From CAZJLP01 sp964546955 (GTDB taxonomy: Bacteria; Verrucomicrobiota; Verrucomicrobiia; Opitutales; Opitutaceae): a stretch of 43,036 bases of DNA. The stretch lies in NCBI GenBank assembly GCA_964546955.1, contig CAZJLP010000045.1, positions 1-43,036 on the forward strand. Reading direction: 5' to 3'. The notes beneath the pieces are model-generated. The model saw nothing but the letters and a program-made list of their open reading frames with translations. It had not been told where the DNA came from and ran no database searches. The position numbers and the translations under genes are program-made. Of the stretch, positions 34,151 to 41,208 are shown in pieces (within the stretch, counting starts at the first letter, position 1; each line of letters opens with the position of its first letter).

Positions 34151-34206
34151 TTGCCCTTCAGCCTTCAGTTTTCAACTTTCCGCCTTTTAAGTCCTTCCGC
34201 CTTTCC
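34151..34206. repeat. CTTCAG heptamer-type low-complexity tract
   Basis: CCTTCAGCCTTCAGTTTTCA with following CTTTCCGCCTTTTAAG and CCTTCCGCCTTTCCG units, mostly of 7-bp period. It immediately precedes the methyltransferase gene, so it may contain or replace its leader. Confidence 0.5.
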
Positions 34207-34212
34207 GTCCCG

Positions 34213-34950
34213 ATGATCCCCCATCCCCTCCTCCCTCAGCATTACGATCGCCCTGAGCAAAAACCGGTATTCGTGAAGCAGCTCTTCGACGCGGGAGCGC
34301 GATACTACGACTCGGTTTGCGGCTGGGGATTTCTAGGCACTGGCCATTGGTATCGCAAATGGGCGCAGCGGCGACACGGATTGAAACCGGGGTTGAAACT
34401 CCTGGATGTGGCCTGTGGCACTGGGTTGATGGCGGCGGCGGCGGCGGACATCCTGGGCTCAGCCAAGGAGATCACCTGCGTGGATCCGAGCGATGGGATG
34501 CTGGAAGAGGCCAAGAAGAAACTACCGGCGACGTTTGTCCGAAGCGGCGCTGAATCCATGCCACTGCCTGACGCGCAGTACGATTTCCTCACGCTCGGCT
34601 ACGCCTTGCGTCATTTCCAAGACCTGGAGGGAACGTTTCAAGAGTTTCGGCGGGTGCTGAAACCGGGAGGTAAAGTATTGATCCTGGAAATCACGAAACC
34701 GAAACACGCCTTGGGCCGCTGGTTTTTTCGTACTTATTTCAAAGTGGTGTATCCGGCGCTCGCGCGCTTGTTCACCGGCAGCCGCGACGCCTCGAAAATG
34801 ATGTTATATTTTTGGGAGACAATGGACGCCTGCGTCCCGCCGAAAGCCGTCATCGCCTCGCTGCAAAGCGCCGGCTTTATCGCGGTGAAACGAACGCGCA
34901 CTGCGTCGTTGTTTAGTGAATACACGGCAATTCGCCCTTCACAGCCTTAA
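34213..34950 (+). CDS. MenG/UbiE-like SAM-dependent methyltransferase
   Basis: 245 aa, class I Rossmann methyltransferase. SAM motif I is LLDVACGTGLM (63-73), with the acidic motif II in CVDPSDGMLEEAKKK, motif III in RSGAESMPLPDAQYDFLTLGYALRHF and a post-motif near RRVLKPGGKVLILE. The YALRHF sequence and the N-terminal AGARYYD segment resemble UbiE/MenG (demethylmenaquinone methyltransferase, the step from DMK to menaquinone); generic cyclopropane/ubiquinone relatives are alternatives. The chain length of 245 aa is normal. It is downstream of iorAB but separated by 268 bp, and a terminator-like hairpin follows its stop. Confidence 0.75.
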   Translation: MIPHPLLPQHYDRPEQKPVFVKQLFDAGARYYDSVCGWGFLGTGHWYRKWAQRRHGLKPGLKLLDVACGTGLMAAAAADILGSAKEITCVDPSDGMLEEAKKKLPATFVRSGAESMPLPDAQYDFLTLGYALRHFQDLEGTFQEFRRVLKPGGKVLILEITKPKHALGRWFFRTYFKVVYPALARLFTGSRDASKMMLYFWETMDACVPPKAVIASLQSAGFIAVKRTRTASLFSEYTAIRPSQP

Positions 34951-34997
34951 TCGTCTCTAGAAGACGCCCCCTCCTCCCTGGGGGACTGCAACCAATC

Positions 34998-35031
34998 GAA
35001 ACCGGTGCCCCATTTGGGGTGTTTTGGTTTC
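34998..35031 (+). terminator. Probable terminator after the methyltransferase gene
   Basis: GAAACC...GGTTTC outer stem with CCCC ATTT GGGG inside, followed by TTTATTT. It lies about 50 bp after the stop codon. Confidence 0.6.
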
Positions 35032-35243
35032 TTTATTTAAGGAACCAACAGGCGTCTAGATGTGTATCACTATTTCGGATTCATTGCGGTTGAGCGCGAC
35101 TACCCGTCGGATGGAGATACGCTCCAAAAGGAAGGTAGACGAGGCACAAGCACGATGAAGCCCGGCTAAGGAACAGTTCTCGTAAACAGACCAACAATCT
35201 AGACGAAGCTATCACTTGATCGACTGGGGGGGGTTCGACCGAG

Positions 35244-35297
35244 TGACTCAATGAAGGCGGCGGCCCGCCAGGGCCGGGCGGAGCTTTGATTGAGTCA
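35244..35297. repeat. 54-bp hairpin-forming palindrome
   Basis: TGACTCAAT at 35244-35252 is the exact inverse of ATTGAGTCA at 35289-35297, enclosing GC-rich GGCGGCCCGCC/GGGCCGGGCGG-type sequence. The outer units also form a degenerate direct repeat with GAAGGC following each. Confidence 0.6.
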
Positions 35298-35405
35298 ACG
35301 AAGGCAGGCCCCCGCCCCTCTCGGCACCGTGTGCGAAACGCTTTCCCCTTTAGTCTCAACGCCACAACGGCCGTTGAGCAGCCAACGAAAAACCAATCCG
35401 TCGCC

Positions 35406-35933
35406 ATGAAAAAGTACCTGCTACTGCTAGTCGGTCTCTCCTTATTTACGCTCGAGGCCGCCGCTCAATACATGATTTCGCTTGGGCCCCTATCCCAAGG
35501 ACGATCGCTCCTTTTGAGCCTGGGTTCCAGCAATGTGAGTAATACGCTCACGGTCTGGCGAATCACTCCCGAAGGCCAGTGGGACCTGGTGTTTCAGTGG
35601 GATGCCCAGCTGGACTACAATCAATCCAGCCTGGATTCCTATGTGTTCAACAGCACGTTTCTCGTAAACTCCGGCGCGGAGCTGGCGGTTGACGATGCCT
35701 CCACGGTTCGTCTTCTGAATCTCCCCGAGGGCCATACTTACGAGATCTTGATCGGCGACGGCGGCGGATATCCGACGACCCGCTGGGCCGGAAACTGGTG
35801 GTCCGATCAGAACCGGGGTTTCATCAGCTGGCGGGCCGCCGATGAGTTCGGGTATTTCTCCTATCTCGATCCCGAGAGCGGCAACACGATCGCCGTGCCC
35901 GACCGCTCGTTTTACTGGGTTAATCTGCTCTAA
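35406..35933 (+). CDS. Small secreted protein of unknown function
   Basis: 175 aa from the ATG at 35406, with a strong signal peptide (MKKYLLLLVGLSLFTLEAAA). The mature protein is rich in beta-strand and aromatic residues: VSNTLTVWRITPEGQWDLVF, LDYNQSSLDSYVF, TYEILIGDGGGYP, WAGNWWSDQNRGFISW and RSFYWVNLL. It has no cysteines, transmembrane helix or known motif, and I do not recognise a family. The upstream frame extension from 35286 is not signal-like. It converges with the response regulator gene; a 10-bp hairpin lies between them. Confidence 0.7.
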   Translation: MKKYLLLLVGLSLFTLEAAAQYMISLGPLSQGRSLLLSLGSSNVSNTLTVWRITPEGQWDLVFQWDAQLDYNQSSLDSYVFNSTFLVNSGAELAVDDASTVRLLNLPEGHTYEILIGDGGGYPTTRWAGNWWSDQNRGFISWRAADEFGYFSYLDPESGNTIAVPDRSFYWVNLL

Positions 35934-35955
35934 AAAAGCGCTAACCCAGCACGGG

Positions 35956-35978
35956 GCCGCCTCACCCGGTGAGGCGGC
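35956..35978. terminator. Perfect hairpin between convergent genes
   Basis: GCCGCCTCAC / GTGAGGCGGC, 10 bp with a 3-nt loop. There is an AAAAAA run 20 bp upstream on the plus strand, but no T-run after the hairpin. It may work as a bidirectional terminator with a rho-type tail. Confidence 0.45.
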
Positions 35979-35993
35979 TAGCGGTCAATGCGT

Positions 35994-36452
35994 TTACGCC
36001 GGCCGGAAGGACTCCGGCGGGAGGGCGCGGTTGATGACGAGCCAGTAGAACCCGAGCTGCCGTACGATGGATTGAAAGCTTTCGAAGCTGACCGGCTTTT
36101 GAATGTAGCTGTTCACTCCCAGATTATAACCCTCAACCATGTCGCGTTGTTCGCCGGAAGAGGTCAGGACCACAACCGGGATGGGCTTCAGCCGCGGATC
36201 CCCTTTCAGCGTGCGCAGAACCTCGAGCCCATCCACCTTTGGCAGTTTCAGATCGAGCAGAACCACTTTAGGCGTGTGGCTGGGGTTGCGATCCTTGAAA
36301 AGGCCCCGGCAATAAAGGAAGTCGAGGGCCTCCTCGCCATCGCGCGCGACATGGATTTCATTCGCGAGGTTGTTCTTGCGCAATGCGCGCAGCGTGAGCT
36401 CCACATCGTCCTGGTTATCTTCGACCAAAAGGATTTCTACAGATTGATTCAT
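35994..36452 (-). CDS. Single-domain response regulator (Rcp1-like)
   Basis: 152 aa, a receiver domain only. The acidic pocket is ILLVEDNQDD (7-16), the phosphorylated residue is Asp67 (VVLLDLKLPK), the Thr/Ser switch is in VLTSSGE and the Lys in SYIQKPV. The C-terminus FYWLVINR and the internal FLYCRG are marks of the Rcp1/CheY-like family that pairs with phytochrome-type kinases. There is no output domain, so it must act by protein contact or pass phosphate on. It overlaps the kinase gene by 4 bp, so the two are partners. Confidence 0.92.
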   Translation of the reverse strand: MNQSVEILLVEDNQDDVELTLRALRKNNLANEIHVARDGEEALDFLYCRGLFKDRNPSHTPKVVLLDLKLPKVDGLEVLRTLKGDPRLKPIPVVVLTSSGEQRDMVEGYNLGVNSYIQKPVSFESFQSIVRQLGFYWLVINRALPPESFRPA

Positions 36453-38320
36453 GAAACAGTTGCCCTCTGGGCCGTCGGCACGGAGGTCATCGAGGCTGGC
36501 GTCTCGGCCAGCGTGAAAGTGAAGCAGGCTCCCGCGCCAGGGGATGCCGCCACCCAGATGCGACCGCCGTGCTTGTTGACGATACGTTGTACGATGGCCA
36601 GGCCCACTCCGGTCCCTTCGAATTCATCAGGGCGATGAAGGCGCTGGAAAACACCGAAGAGTTTTTCGGCATACTTCATGTCGAAGCCCACCCCGTTATC
36701 CTTGACGAACAGCACATCGACTCCGTCGCGATTCTCCACGCCGACTTCGATCACCGCATTGCTTCGGGTCCGGGTGTATTTCACGGCGTTCGAAAGCAGA
36801 TTCGTGTAGACCTGCTTCACGAGGCCGGGGTCGCAACTCACCGCCGGCAACGGTGCGACCCGCCATTCGACCTCGCGGCCCTGGTGCTCGCTGCGCAGCT
36901 CAGCGATGACCTGATTGACCAGCTCGTTGAGCGGCGTGCGACGACGCAAAAGCTCCTGCCGCCCAACCCGAGCGAGCCGCAGCAAATCATCGACGAGTTG
37001 ACCCATGTTCTGTGCGCCGAAGCGGATCCGGCTCAACAGACGGCGGGCCTCGGTCGCAAGCTTCTCGCCAAACTCCTCTTCCAGCATCTGGGCAAAGCCG
37101 TTGATGTGACGGAGCGGCGCGCGCAAGTCGTGAGAGACGGAATACGTGAACGACTCCAGTTCCTTGTTGGCCGCTGCCAATTCGGCCGTGCGCGCGATCA
37201 CGCGCTGCTCCAACTCTTCGTTGAGGCGGCGAATCTCGTCTTCCGAACGTTTGCTTTGCGTGATGTCCACGCACACGCCTGTCATCCGCAAAAGCTTCCC
37301 TGCTTCGGAATACGATCGGCCGCGCGTGGTCAGATAGTGCACGCTGCCGTCGGGCCAGATGATCCGAAATTCCACGCTGTAGTCGGCGGGCTCGCTCATC
37401 GTGCGGGAAAGAGTCTCTCTCGCGCGGGCCCGGTCTTCCGGGTGAACCGCGCCGAGGAAATCTTCGAACGTCTCGATCGCCTGTCCCCGCTGCAGGCCGA
37501 AAAGCGGACCCATATACTCATCCCAGTGAACCCGCCCCGTCACGATATCCCAATCCCACGTTCCGATCTGCGACGCCTCGATGGCCAGGCGCAGCCGCTC
37601 CTGATTCTTGCGGAGCTCCTGGTCGCTTTCCTGAATCCGGGCCAGCATCCCGTTGAACGACTCCGTCAGTTCGCCCAACTCGTCGTTGCCGTGCTTGGTC
37701 ACTCGCAAACTATAGTTGTTTTTCTGCGACACCAACCTCGTGGCTTCGGCAAGATCGAGAATGGGTTGCGCGATCCGTTGACGCAGTGCGGCGGAGAAAA
37801 CCCAGGCCGCGATGGAGGCGATCCCCAGGATCGTGACCGTGATCAAAATATAGAGTCTCAGCCGGGCGTAGACGGGTTCCAGGTCGGCGCGCACGTACAG
37901 AGTGCCGACGGACTTCCCCTTCTCCTGGACATCGGCCGTGACGACCACCGCCCGGCCCTCGAGCCGGCTGCCGTGGAGCGGCGGCGCAACCGGAAGATTC
38001 TCCGCGGCGGCATCGCGCGGAAACTGGGCGAAGATTGTGGCGGGATGTTTGTAGAGCACGGCGTGAGTGACCTTCCGGTCGAAACGCAACGCGTCCAACA
38101 ATCGCTGGGCTTCTTCGGGACTGTCGAACGCGATCGCGGCGGGGATGTTCTCCGCCGTGATCGCGGTCAGGGTGGTCACATCCTGGAGGAATGCGCGACG
38201 GAACGTGACGAATTCGTAGGCGGTAAAAGCCACGCCCGCCAAAAAGAGCACGGCCGTGCTCGTCAAAAGAATGACCACGGTCAGCTTGCTCCGGATGGGA
38301 AGGTCGCGGAACGATTGCAT
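36449..38320 (-). CDS. CHASE8-like/HAMP/PAS sensor histidine kinase
   Basis: 623 aa. TM1 about 13-35 and TM2 about 155-178 enclose a periplasmic domain (36-154) whose TAITAENIPAAIAFDSPEEA and HAVLYKHPATIFAQF segments match the CHASE8 type of YfiN. HAMP spans about 179-232, PAS_3 about 243-356 (WDWDIVTGRVHWDE), a coiled coil 360-390, HisKA with phosphorylated His397 (YSVSHDLRAPLRHINGF), then HATPase with N box NLLSNAVKYT, G1 DNGVGFD, F box FGVFQRLH and G2 GTGVGLAIV. The HisKA and HATPase are of the type found in bacteriophytochromes. It is 12 bp downstream of the YfiR-like gene and 4 bp overlaps its regulator. Confidence 0.9.
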   Translation of the reverse strand: MQSFRDLPIRSKLTVVILLTSTAVLFLAGVAFTAYEFVTFRRAFLQDVTTLTAITAENIPAAIAFDSPEEAQRLLDALRFDRKVTHAVLYKHPATIFAQFPRDAAAENLPVAPPLHGSRLEGRAVVVTADVQEKGKSVGTLYVRADLEPVYARLRLYILITVTILGIASIAAWVFSAALRQRIAQPILDLAEATRLVSQKNNYSLRVTKHGNDELGELTESFNGMLARIQESDQELRKNQERLRLAIEASQIGTWDWDIVTGRVHWDEYMGPLFGLQRGQAIETFEDFLGAVHPEDRARARETLSRTMSEPADYSVEFRIIWPDGSVHYLTTRGRSYSEAGKLLRMTGVCVDITQSKRSEDEIRRLNEELEQRVIARTAELAAANKELESFTYSVSHDLRAPLRHINGFAQMLEEEFGEKLATEARRLLSRIRFGAQNMGQLVDDLLRLARVGRQELLRRRTPLNELVNQVIAELRSEHQGREVEWRVAPLPAVSCDPGLVKQVYTNLLSNAVKYTRTRSNAVIEVGVENRDGVDVLFVKDNGVGFDMKYAEKLFGVFQRLHRPDEFEGTGVGLAIVQRIVNKHGGRIWVAASPGAGACFTFTLAETPASMTSVPTAQRATVS

Positions 38321-38332
38321 CGCGGTGGTCCC

Positions 38333-38908
38333 TTATTCGCGAACGACGACGCCGGGCAGGCGCAGCAATTTCGAACTGAGGCTGATTTTGCCCTCACGGA
38401 GGGCCGACCGGTTGATTTCGAGCTGCACCCGACTGCCCTGGTTGACGAAAGCAACCATACCGCCATTGGCCGCGAATCGCTCGATATCCGAAATCACAAG
38501 AATGGGACTTTGCTTCAGGGCCGCAAGAATTCGATCTACGCGGTCGGCTTCGGAACGGCTGATGAAAAGGATGTGGCAGGCCTGCACATCCTGGAGCCGG
38601 CGGTAGCGCTGGACCAAGAGCTTGCGACCGTTGACTGCTTCGTTTTCGACGACCTGATCGATGGCCGCGCCGAACGGATCGTCACCGAAGATCCCGATTA
38701 TCAGGGGTGAATCTTTTCCCGGGAACGCGTTAGCCGGCCACTCGGTGAAAAGAGCGAAATTGTAGAGCAGGACGGCTTTGAGGTCGTATTCGCGCGGACG
38801 CTCCGTCGGTAGAGGCGCGGCCGTGCTGATGCCAGAAAAGAGAAGGCCAGCGACCACTGCGACGAGCAGAGTGGTGCGTAGCCGTCGGCGCAAGCCAGCG
38901 CCAAGCAT
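38333..38908 (-). CDS. YfiR-family periplasmic protein (DUF4154)
   Basis: 191 aa from the ATG at 38908, or 197 from the ATG at 38926 (13-bp overlap with the upstream gene). After a signal peptide (TTLLVAVVAGLLFSGISTA) come the family marks REYDLKAVLLYNFALFTEWP, IIGIFGDDPFG, VNGRKLLVQRYRRLQDVQACHILFIS split here, and LSSKLLRLPGVV at the end. In Pseudomonas, YfiR is a periplasmic repressor of the CHASE8 cyclase YfiN, released by stress or redox change. Here the partner is more likely the CHASE8-like kinase encoded 12 bp downstream; that pairing is inference. Whether the cysteine of the family's redox switch is conserved is unclear; only one Cys (QACHIL) is visible. Confidence 0.88.
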   Translation of the reverse strand: MLGAGLRRRLRTTLLVAVVAGLLFSGISTAAPLPTERPREYDLKAVLLYNFALFTEWPANAFPGKDSPLIIGIFGDDPFGAAIDQVVENEAVNGRKLLVQRYRRLQDVQACHILFISRSEADRVDRILAALKQSPILVISDIERFAANGGMVAFVNQGSRVQLEINRSALREGKISLSSKLLRLPGVVVRE

Positions 38909-38913
38909 GTGCC

Positions 38914-40947
38914 TCAATGCCGCCATGTCACGGTTGCATAGAGGCTGCGCTCCATCGCCCGACGGGTCGTGGCGGCGCTGCCGAATTCGATGTGGCGGTC
39001 GTGCAGCAAGCCGCGGCCCGTCAAGGCAAGCGTGAGATTTCGCGCCAGGGGCCACGTAATGTTCGCGTCGAGCTCCGAGTAGGATGGTACCGGACGTGAC
39101 GTCGCCCCCGCCCCTGCCGGCAATTCCGCGACGTGCCGGTAGAACACATCGAAACCAACATTTCTCGGCAGGTCGAACGACCAATTCAAGAAAACCTGGT
39201 AGTCGGGATCGCTCCCTTCCGCGAGGCCTCGATTGGTGTCCCGCGAAGAGGGCCGCAGTCCGATGTGTCGATTCAAGTGGGTCATTCCCAGGCGGCACTT
39301 CCACCAGTCCGCCGCTTGATATTCGATCTTCAGCTCGCCGCCCCAGGCGTAACCATCGAGCCCGTTCGCGATCACTAAACCGCCGGGGACAGGCTCAAGG
39401 CTTCGCACCTTGTCGTAGTCGTGATAGAAAACCGTGGCCGCGAGGGAAACCTCGCGCGTGGGCTGGCCTCGATAACCCAGTTCGTACGCGTAGAGGATCT
39501 CGGACTCGAAAGCGGGGCCGCCAGCGAGGAGATAGGGCGCGTTACCCGGCACGTAAAGGTCGCGATCGATGCGAGAGGGTGTGCGCACCGCCCGCGTAAC
39601 CGCACTCCAGAGGGTGTGGCGGGGCGCGACGAGCCAAGCCAATCGGGCTGAGGGCTGGTATTCGAAGCCGCTGAACGCGTTGTGTTCGAATTTCGAGCCG
39701 ACAGTCACGCGAACCACGTCGGGTTTCAGGTCGATCGTGTCCTGAACAAACGACGTGTAGAGTTCTGTGTTCAGCTTGCCAGGCAGGAAAGCAAGGCTGG
39801 CTGTATTACCAATCCGATCGTGCATCGCGCGAAATCCCGCGCCCCAAACCACATGGTGCTTTTGCGCGAGCACAAAGCGGTGCTGCGCATCGAGGTCATG
39901 CGTGGTCAAGCGTTCAGAAAATGTCCCCGGAACGTTCCGCTCCGTGTGGTCCAGGTACACTTGGACATCGAGCTTAGACTCCTCCGTGAAACTGTGGCTC
40001 CACTTGCTGCGCGCGTTGCCGCCCCGCAGGGTGAGGTCTCCGTTGGCGGGTTGGCGTCCGCGGCCGTCGTAGAAATCGCCCTGAAACGTCACGCGGGCCG
40101 GGTCGGAGGCATCCCAGTCGACGCGGAAGCCGCCTTGTGCGATCCGCCACCCATCCAAGGCATCGGCGCCTGAAGCGGCGAGCTTGGTGTCGTCCTGCTC
40201 CATGGCCATTGCATAAACTCGATAGTGCACTTTGTCCCCCGCTCGACCACCNNNNNNNNNNTTTTCGTTTCCGCCACCGCCATAGGCGAGGGAGCCGTGG
40301 GTGTCCTTCGCGTCCTTGGTGAGAACGTTGACCACACCGTGAACCGCGTTGGCGCCCCAAGCCGTACCGCCTGGGCCGCTCACCACTTCGATCCGATCCA
40401 CATCGGGAAGGAAGACCTGCTGCACATCCCAAAACACGCCGGAGAAGAGCGGCGTGTAGACGTTTCGTCCGTCAACCAGCACCAACAGCTTGTTCGAAGT
40501 CGTCGTGTTGGACCCGCGACTGGTGATCGCCCACTCGCGAGCACTCGTCTTCGCGACTTGCAGGTTGTAAGCCAAACGCAGCGCTTCAGGCAGGTTGGTT
40601 GCGTTGGCCCGACGAATGTCATCGCCGCGCACCACCTCCAAACCGCTCGCGACTTGACCGAGAGCTTCGGGCCGCCGAGAGACCGACACGACTTCCTGCT
40701 GCACCAATTCCTCGAGACTGAGCTGCTTGAGCAGCCTTGGAGAAGGTGTGCCGTCCTGTCCAAAAGCGAGAGAGGTGGCGGCGAGGCCGAACAAGAAAAA
40801 GACCCCCGCCCCGCAGAAGCCACTTACGTTTGCACGCAGGGCCAACGGGAGCACAAGGCTCCGCCAAACCTTCCGAGCCCGCCACCCTCCACTGAGACCA
40901 CGGTTTCCGGAGCAGGCCCCCAGCAAGCACGAATCCGTTTGATGCAC
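38914..40947 (-). CDS. TonB-dependent outer-membrane receptor (with assembly gap)
   Basis: About 677 aa including four unknown residues. A long signal region (GVFFLFGLAATSLAFG) is followed by SLEELVQQEVVSVSRRPE (a TonB-box-type region seen in this receptor class), plug domain 80-200 with RGSNTTTSNKLLVLVDGRNV, VDRIEVVSGPGGTAWGANAV, and a 22-strand-type barrel ending TVTWRH. The annotated start is GTG at 40947; alternative starts further in would shorten the signal region. The transported ligand is unknown, though siderophores, oligosaccharides and vitamins are the usual ones. It heads the operon with the YfiR-like gene, suggesting that ligand uptake is coupled to signalling. Confidence 0.88.
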   Translation of the reverse strand: MHQTDSCLLGACSGNRGLSGGWRARKVWRSLVLPLALRANVSGFCGAGVFFLFGLAATSLAFGQDGTPSPRLLKQLSLEELVQQEVVSVSRRPEALGQVASGLEVVRGDDIRRANATNLPEALRLAYNLQVAKTSAREWAITSRGSNTTTSNKLLVLVDGRNVYTPLFSGVFWDVQQVFLPDVDRIEVVSGPGGTAWGANAVHGVVNVLTKDAKDTHGSLAYGGGGNEXXXXGGRAGDKVHYRVYAMAMEQDDTKLAASGADALDGWRIAQGGFRVDWDASDPARVTFQGDFYDGRGRQPANGDLTLRGGNARSKWSHSFTEESKLDVQVYLDHTERNVPGTFSERLTTHDLDAQHRFVLAQKHHVVWGAGFRAMHDRIGNTASLAFLPGKLNTELYTSFVQDTIDLKPDVVRVTVGSKFEHNAFSGFEYQPSARLAWLVAPRHTLWSAVTRAVRTPSRIDRDLYVPGNAPYLLAGGPAFESEILYAYELGYRGQPTREVSLAATVFYHDYDKVRSLEPVPGGLVIANGLDGYAWGGELKIEYQAADWWKCRLGMTHLNRHIGLRPSSRDTNRGLAEGSDPDYQVFLNWSFDLPRNVGFDVFYRHVAELPAGAGATSRPVPSYSELDANITWPLARNLTLALTGRGLLHDRHIEFGSAATTRRAMERSLYATVTWRH
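40252..40261. other. Run of 10 N: assembly gap inside the TonB receptor gene
   Basis: Ten unknown bases interrupt the receptor gene in the region just after the plug domain (after GSLAYGGGGNE). Frame is kept on both sides if the gap is 10 bp, but a run of exactly 10 often stands for an estimated length. Family members suggest a few more residues may be missing. Confidence 0.95.
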
Positions 40948-41090
40948 ACCGACTAGAGCAATCTAATGGCGGGGTAACGCAAGCGGCTGCTTACCATTCC
41001 GGAGATTTCGGGGATTCACCCGATGATGGCATAGGAGATTTCCCGATGGCTTTGCAGACTAGGCGATGCCACAACCGCAAACCTCCCCTA

Positions 41091-41114
41091 GGTGGAGCCC
41101 GCCGTCCTCGGCGG
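41091..41114 (-). repeat. Hairpin-CCACC repeat, GCCGCC variant
   Basis: On the minus strand a CGCCG / CGGCG-type stem with AGGA loop ends in GGGCT and then CCACCTAGG. Only the tail and the hairpin shape are shared with the AACGCG type. Confidence 0.5.
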
Positions 41115-41158
41115 CTATTCGATCTTGCGCGGATTTCCCGTGTCGTTCCCCCCCAACC

Positions 41159-41185
41159 AACCTGCCGGGATAGCAGGTTCCACCC
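41159..41185 (+). repeat. Hairpin-CCACC repeat, AACCTGCC variant
   Basis: AACCTGCC / AGCAGGTT stem (one mismatch relative to the 11438 copy, with GGAT loop) followed by CCACCCG. It lies 24 bp before the radical SAM gene stop codon, in the same spacer as an inverted copy. Confidence 0.65.
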
Positions 41186-41208
41186 GCTTTTCGGAGCACG
41201 ACACCCCC

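Larger units (their letters stand above)
34951..35405. other. 455-bp spacer after the methyltransferase gene
   Basis: No gene is credible. It contains a terminator-like hairpin near its start and a 54-bp palindrome at 35244-35297. The rest (35040-35240 and 35300-35405) shows nothing clear; the leader of the downstream secreted protein gene must lie at the end. Confidence 0.5.

Noticed and set aside
35081..35407. Minus-strand 108-codon frame in the spacer before the small secreted protein
   Set aside because: Cys- and Pro-rich with no motif, and it runs through the palindrome at 35244-35297.
36569..38710. Plus-strand open frame of 713 codons opposite the histidine kinase
   Set aside because: It is antisense to a kinase with complete motifs; long antisense frames are common in GC-rich DNA and its product has no recognisable domain.
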